DNA from: a virus
Reading direction: 5' to 3' (one strand)
Length of the DNA stretch: 26,695 nucleotides
IMG/VR virus record: IMGVR_UViG_3300013126_005772
Location: 1-26,695 of that record
In this document: positions 23,186 to 26,695 of the stretch, in pieces
Numbering within the stretch: the stretch's first letter is position 1
How the letters are laid out: every line of letters starts with the position of its first letter
The notes under the pieces: model-generated
Told to the model about the DNA's origin: nothing
Seen by the model: the letters and a program-made list of their open reading frames with translations, nothing else
Databases searched by the model: none
Position numbers and translations under genes: made by a program

Positions 23186-24940
23186 ATGAACGCTATCGTC
23201 GAACTCCCTACCGATCACCGCCGCCACGCCAAGCACCTGTATTGGCAGGGCTATCGCGTCTGCGAGATCGCCGAGCTGCTCGGCGAGAAGGAGAAGACGC
23301 TGCACAGCTGGAAGGCCCGGGACGAGTGGGACCGGGCTACGCCGTTGGAGCGCATCCAGGCGGCCACCGAGGCCCGCCTGGTGCAGCTGATACTCAAGGA
23401 ACCGAAGAGCGGCTCGGATTACAAGGAGATCGACCTGCTCCACCGGCAAATGGAGCGGCAGGCCCGAATCCAGCGCTACCAGGACGGCGGTACCGAAACC
23501 GACCTCAACCCTGAGCTGGCCAAGCGCAACGCCGGGGAGAAGCGTAAACCCAAGCGCAACGACATCACAGAGGAGATGGTCGAGAAGCTCGTCGAGGCGT
23601 TCCTCGACGGGTGCTTCGACTACCAGAAAGACTGGTACCGAGCAGGTAACCAGCGCACTCGGGCCATTCTGAAGAGCCGGCAGATCGGCGCGACGTTCTA
23701 TTTCGCCCGCGAGGCGTTGATCGATGCGCTGACCACCGGGCGCAACCAGATCTTCCTGTCGGCCAGCAAGGCGCAGGCGCATATCTTCAAGGCGTATATC
23801 CAGGCCTTCGCCCGCGACACGGTCGGGGTTGAACTCACCGGCGACCCGATCATTCTGCCGAACGGCGCCGAGATGCACTTCCTGGGTACCAACGCGCGCA
23901 CCGCCCAGGGCTACCACGGCAATTTCTACTTCGACGAATTCTTCTGGACGTTCAAGTTCAACGAGCTGAACAAGGTGGCCAGCGGCATGGCCATGCAGAA
24001 GCAATACCGGCGCACCTATTTCTCGACGCCCAGCTCGATGGCGCACGAGGCCTATTCGTTTTGGACGGGCGAGCGCTTCAACAAGGGCAAGCCAGCGGCT
24101 AAGCACCTCAAGCTGGATGTGAGCCACGACTCGCTGCAGCAGGGGCGGCTGTGCGAGGACCGGATCTGGCGGCAGATCGTCACCATCCTGGACGCCGAGG
24201 AGCGTGGCTGCGACCTGTTCGATATCGACGAGCTGCGCCTGGAGTACGACGCGGCGGCCTTCCAGAACCTGCTGATGTGCCAGTTCGTCGACGACGGGGC
24301 GAGCATCTTCCCGCTCAACCTGCTGCAGCCGTGCATGGTGGACAGCTGGTCGGTGTGGACGGACTACCAGCCGATGGCCATGCGGCCGTTTGCCGATCGG
24401 CAGGTATGGGTGGGCTATGACCCGGCCGAGTCTGGCGATTCCGCCGGCCTAATCGTGGTGGCGCCACCGCTGGTACCGGGCGGCAAGTTCCGCGTCCTGG
24501 AGCGGCATCAGTTCCGCGGGATGGACTTCAACGCCCAGGCCGAGACGATCCGCCAGGTGACGCGCCGCTACTGGGTGACCTACATCGGCATCGACACCAC
24601 CGGTCTCGGCAGCGCGGTGGCGCAGCTGGTGCGTCAGTTCTTCCCGGGCTTGAAGACTTTCTCCTACAGCCCTGAGGTGAAGACGCGCTTGGTGATGAAG
24701 GCCTGGGACGTGATCAGCAAGGGCCGGCTGGAGTTCGACGCCGGCTGGACTGACCTGGCGTCGTCGCTGATGGCCATCCGCAAGACGGTTACGCCGGGAG
24801 GGCGCCAGTTCACCTATACCGCCGGGCGCAATGAACACACGGGCCACGCCGATCTGGCTTGGGCGCTTTTTCACGCATTGCACAACGAGCCGCTGGAGGG
24901 CCAGACCGTGGCCAACACCGGCATCATGGAGATTTATTGA
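23186..24940 (+). CDS. P: Terminase large subunit gpP
   Basis: The 584-aa packaging motor and nuclease matches P2 gpP (590 aa). An N-terminal HTH-like region (about 12-45; HAKHLYWQGYRVCEIAELLG) comes first. The ATPase follows with a Walker A-like SRQIGATF (164-171) and Walker B FYFDEFFW (247-254). The C-terminal nuclease has candidate acidic metal ligands at Asp412 (YDPAESGDSAG), Asp470 (YIGIDTTG) and Asp556 (HADLAWA). It works with gpM at cos and with the portal. Its stop overlaps the start of Q (TGATG). The ribosome binding site is weak or absent. Confidence 0.97.
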   Translation: MNAIVELPTDHRRHAKHLYWQGYRVCEIAELLGEKEKTLHSWKARDEWDRATPLERIQAATEARLVQLILKEPKSGSDYKEIDLLHRQMERQARIQRYQDGGTETDLNPELAKRNAGEKRKPKRNDITEEMVEKLVEAFLDGCFDYQKDWYRAGNQRTRAILKSRQIGATFYFAREALIDALTTGRNQIFLSASKAQAHIFKAYIQAFARDTVGVELTGDPIILPNGAEMHFLGTNARTAQGYHGNFYFDEFFWTFKFNELNKVASGMAMQKQYRRTYFSTPSSMAHEAYSFWTGERFNKGKPAAKHLKLDVSHDSLQQGRLCEDRIWRQIVTILDAEERGCDLFDIDELRLEYDAAAFQNLLMCQFVDDGASIFPLNLLQPCMVDSWSVWTDYQPMAMRPFADRQVWVGYDPAESGDSAGLIVVAPPLVPGGKFRVLERHQFRGMDFNAQAETIRQVTRRYWVTYIGIDTTGLGSAVAQLVRQFFPGLKTFSYSPEVKTRLVMKAWDVISKGRLEFDAGWTDLASSLMAIRKTVTPGGRQFTYTAGRNEHTGHADLAWALFHALHNEPLEGQTVANTGIMEIY

Positions 24941-25995
24941 TGAGCAAACGTCGCAACCGTAACCAGCAGGTGGCCACCACTGACCAGGTGCGCGAGGGCG
25001 AGGTGCTGGCCAATGGTGAGGGCGGCCAGTCGATGGCCTTCACGTTTGGCGATCCGATGCCAGTGCTCGATGGCCGCGAGATCCTGGACTACCTGGAATG
25101 CTGGGCCAATGGCCGCTGGTACGAGCCGCCGGTCTCGCTGGACGGACTGGCGAAGTCGTCGAAGGCGAGCGTCTATCTACAGTCGGGCCTGATCTTCAAG
25201 CGCAACGCGCTGGCCCGCACCTTCATCCCGCACCGTCTGCTCAGCCGGGCGGCCTTCGAGCAGATCGTCATGGACTGGGGCTGGTCGGGCAACCTGTACC
25301 TGGAGAAGCGCGACAACATGCTGCGCCAGGCGATCGGCCTGCAGCCCTGCCTGGCGAAGTACATGCGGCGCGGTACCGACCTTGCGACCTACTACCAGGT
25401 GCGCGGCTGGAAGGACGAGCACGAGTTCAAGACCGGCAGCATCTGCCATTTGCGGGTGGCGGATATCAACCAGGAGATCTACGGGCTGCCGGAGTGGCTG
25501 CCGGCGCTGCAGAGCGCGCTGCTCAACGAGAGCGCCACGCTGTTCCGGCGCAAGTACTACCAGAACGGCAGCCATGCCGGCTTCATCCTGTACATGACCG
25601 ACGCGGCGCAGAACGAGGACTTCGTCACCGACCTACGTAACGCGATGAAGAACAGCAAGGGCCCTGGCAACTTCCGCAACCTGTTCATGTACGCGCCGAA
25701 CGGTAAGAAAGACGGGTTGCAGCTGATCCCGATCAGTGAGGTGGCGGCGAAGGACGACTTCGGTGCGATCAAGAACATCAGCCGCGACGACCAGCTGGCG
25801 ATGCTGCGCATCCCGCCCCAGCTCATGGGCGTGGTACCGCAGAACGCGGGGGGCTTCGGATCGATCCGGGAGGCGTCCCAGGTGTGGGCCGTCAACGAGC
25901 TGGAGCCGGAGCAGGCCCGGCTGCGGCAGATCAACGATTGGCTGGGGGAGGAGGTGGTGCGGTTCCAGCCGTATGAGGTACCGGCGCAGGGGTAA
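24940..25995 (+). CDS. Q: Portal protein gpQ
   Basis: The 351-aa portal begins at the ATG sharing a base with the P stop codon (MSKRRNRNQQ); P2 gpQ is 344 aa. Family features are FTFGDPMPVLDGREILDYLECW, FIPHRLLSRAAFEQIVMDWGWSGNLYLE split over about 90-120, then YGLPEWLPALQSALLNESATLFRRKYYQNGSHAG and PPQLMGVVPQNAGGFG near the end. It forms the dodecameric ring at the DNA-entry vertex. It is the last gene of the rightward late operon. Confidence 0.97.
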   Translation: MSKRRNRNQQVATTDQVREGEVLANGEGGQSMAFTFGDPMPVLDGREILDYLECWANGRWYEPPVSLDGLAKSSKASVYLQSGLIFKRNALARTFIPHRLLSRAAFEQIVMDWGWSGNLYLEKRDNMLRQAIGLQPCLAKYMRRGTDLATYYQVRGWKDEHEFKTGSICHLRVADINQEIYGLPEWLPALQSALLNESATLFRRKYYQNGSHAGFILYMTDAAQNEDFVTDLRNAMKNSKGPGNFRNLFMYAPNGKKDGLQLIPISEVAAKDDFGAIKNISRDDQLAMLRIPPQLMGVVPQNAGGFGSIREASQVWAVNELEPEQARLRQINDWLGEEVVRFQPYEVPAQG

Positions 25996-26018
25996 ACTGA
26001 CTATAGCGCTGCACACCG

Positions 26019-26035
26019 GCGCCTCGGAGAGGCGC
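26019..26035. other. Perfect hairpin after Q, in the expected cos region
   Basis: GCGCCTC and GAGGCGC form a seven-base-pair stem with a GGA loop. No T tract follows on either strand, so it is not a standard terminator. In P2 the packaging site cos lies just after Q, and its cohesive end is rich in GGCG motifs, as this segment is (GGCGCCTC, GAGGCGCAAAG). The assignment as part of cos is only a possibility. Confidence 0.35.
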
Positions 26036-26059
26036 AAAGTGATTTCGGTAGCACTTGCG

Positions 26060-26695
26060 TCAACCGTGCGGTGGCGTCGCAGCGACCCGCAACAGGACTT
26101 TCATATCATTCTCGAGTTTCGAGTAGTCATCGGTCCACCCGAGCGCGTCGAGGACATCTTTCGCAAGAGAGCGGAAAGGGTGGGTCATTTGGAAGCGGTC
26201 TGGATTTTTCTCATGCAGTTTTCGGAACGTCTCAACCCATGAGCTGCGATAGCGGCGATCGATCACCTTGCCGTCCGAATTTAGGTCCGGTTCCAGGCGC
26301 GTATCTTCGTAGTGCATGGCTTGATTCCGGCCGTGCCAGATCAGGTCCCTAACGCAACTACATGAAACCGATCTGCCCGCAGGCGCCCTATTTAGCGGGT
26401 CTTCATATCCCATCGAGAGTGCTTGTTTAGCAATCTGGAGTATCGCTCCTGCTGCTACACCAATCAGCACCTCTCCTGTCTCCAGGCCGTTCAGATTCCC
26501 ACGCAGCTTCATCCGGGTGCGATCCAACCTGTGGCCGCCATCGGTCACGCCTTCGAACAAAGCTAAAGTCTTTTCGTTTGAGTGGCGTGAGTTTTCCAGC
26601 CCCTTTTGCATCTCCAGTTGCGTGTTTATCGAAATGTGCAGGTCCAGCAGCATCCGTTGGGCCCGGTTGAAGTAGGTGACCGCCGCCTCAGTCAT
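26060..26695 (-). CDS. HEPN-like cargo protein (211 aa), putative defence gene
   Basis: The gene is convergent with Q and its ATG is the last codon of the window, so the promoter is unseen. The product is mostly helical. Helices at about 5-35 and 75-95 precede WHGRNQAMHYED, which contains the Rx4H pattern (Arg123, His128) typical of HEPN ribonucleases. After it come a charged region and a C-terminal helix pair. The sequence is visibly more AT-rich than the structural genes, which fits recent acquisition. It sits where P2 carries old/tin exclusion genes. I infer an RNase-type toxin or defence effector; a non-catalytic HEPN-fold protein or an unrelated helical protein is possible. Confidence 0.6.
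   Translation of the reverse strand: MTEAAVTYFNRAQRMLLDLHISINTQLEMQKGLENSRHSNEKTLALFEGVTDGGHRLDRTRMKLRGNLNGLETGEVLIGVAAGAILQIAKQALSMGYEDPLNRAPAGRSVSCSCVRDLIWHGRNQAMHYEDTRLEPDLNSDGKVIDRRYRSSWVETFRKLHEKNPDRFQMTHPFRSLAKDVLDALGWTDDYSKLENDMKVLLRVAATPPHG

Noticed and set aside
22814-24127. - strand frame of 437 codons across the O/P region
   Set aside because: It is antisense to terminase gene P, whose ATPase and nuclease motifs are clear, and it crosses the divergent promoter region.
1-26695. CRISPR arrays, tRNA or rRNA genes, insertion sequences, integrase, attachment sites
   Set aside because: I looked for them and saw no regular spacer arrays, transposase-like proteins, tRNA-like arms with CCA-type ends or recombinase motifs in the frames present.

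Overview
The window is the complete late (virion) gene block of a P2-like, phiCTX-type temperate phage or prophage, with a non-structural cargo region at each end. The high GC content, the dense overlapping genes and the flavour of the proteins (tail fibre with pyocin-knob repeats, DUF3380 endolysin, extra papain-like protein in the lysis cassette) suggest a Pseudomonas host. No integrase, repressor, replication gene or ogr activator is present, so the window does not cover the whole prophage. No host housekeeping gene is recognisable.

Left end (1-2500): three genes on the + strand, probably one transcription unit ending in a strong hairpin terminator. They encode a zinc-ribbon single-pass membrane protein, a 356-aa soluble protein and a 176-aa protein with four membrane segments. 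The second and third resemble, in order, size class, membrane topology and scattered sequence, the lambda RexA/RexB exclusion pair. I read the set as a RexAB-like anti-phage module. A separate 62-aa gene with its own terminator follows.

Late block (2524-25995): on the - strand, read from right to left, come capsid genes O-N-M-L, tail gene X, a lysis cassette (papain-like protein, holin, endolysin, nested spanins), R-S, baseplate V-W-J-I, tail fibre H with its assembly protein G, a small gene at the P2 Z/fun position, sheath FI and tube FII, E with its -1 frameshift partner E', tape measure T, U and D, then one small unknown gene. On the + strand, diverging from O, come terminase large subunit P and portal Q. 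All the core P2 virion genes appear intact, so the particle genes could be functional.

Regulation: one inverted repeat, TGTA-N11-TACA, occurs at each position where P2 has a late promoter: between O and P, before V and before FI. It is probably the binding site of an Ogr-type activator encoded outside the window. Genes P and V also share an almost identical 28-base stretch directly before their start codons and lack a good ribosome binding site, which suggests a common late-promoter core and perhaps very short or absent leaders.

Right end (25996-26695): after portal gene Q, in the place where P2 has cos and then old/tin, there is a short hairpin-bearing gap and a convergent 211-aa cargo gene with a HEPN-like Rx4H motif. 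Both ends of the late block therefore carry candidate phage-defence or exclusion genes. There is no gene-free stretch longer than 300 bases.
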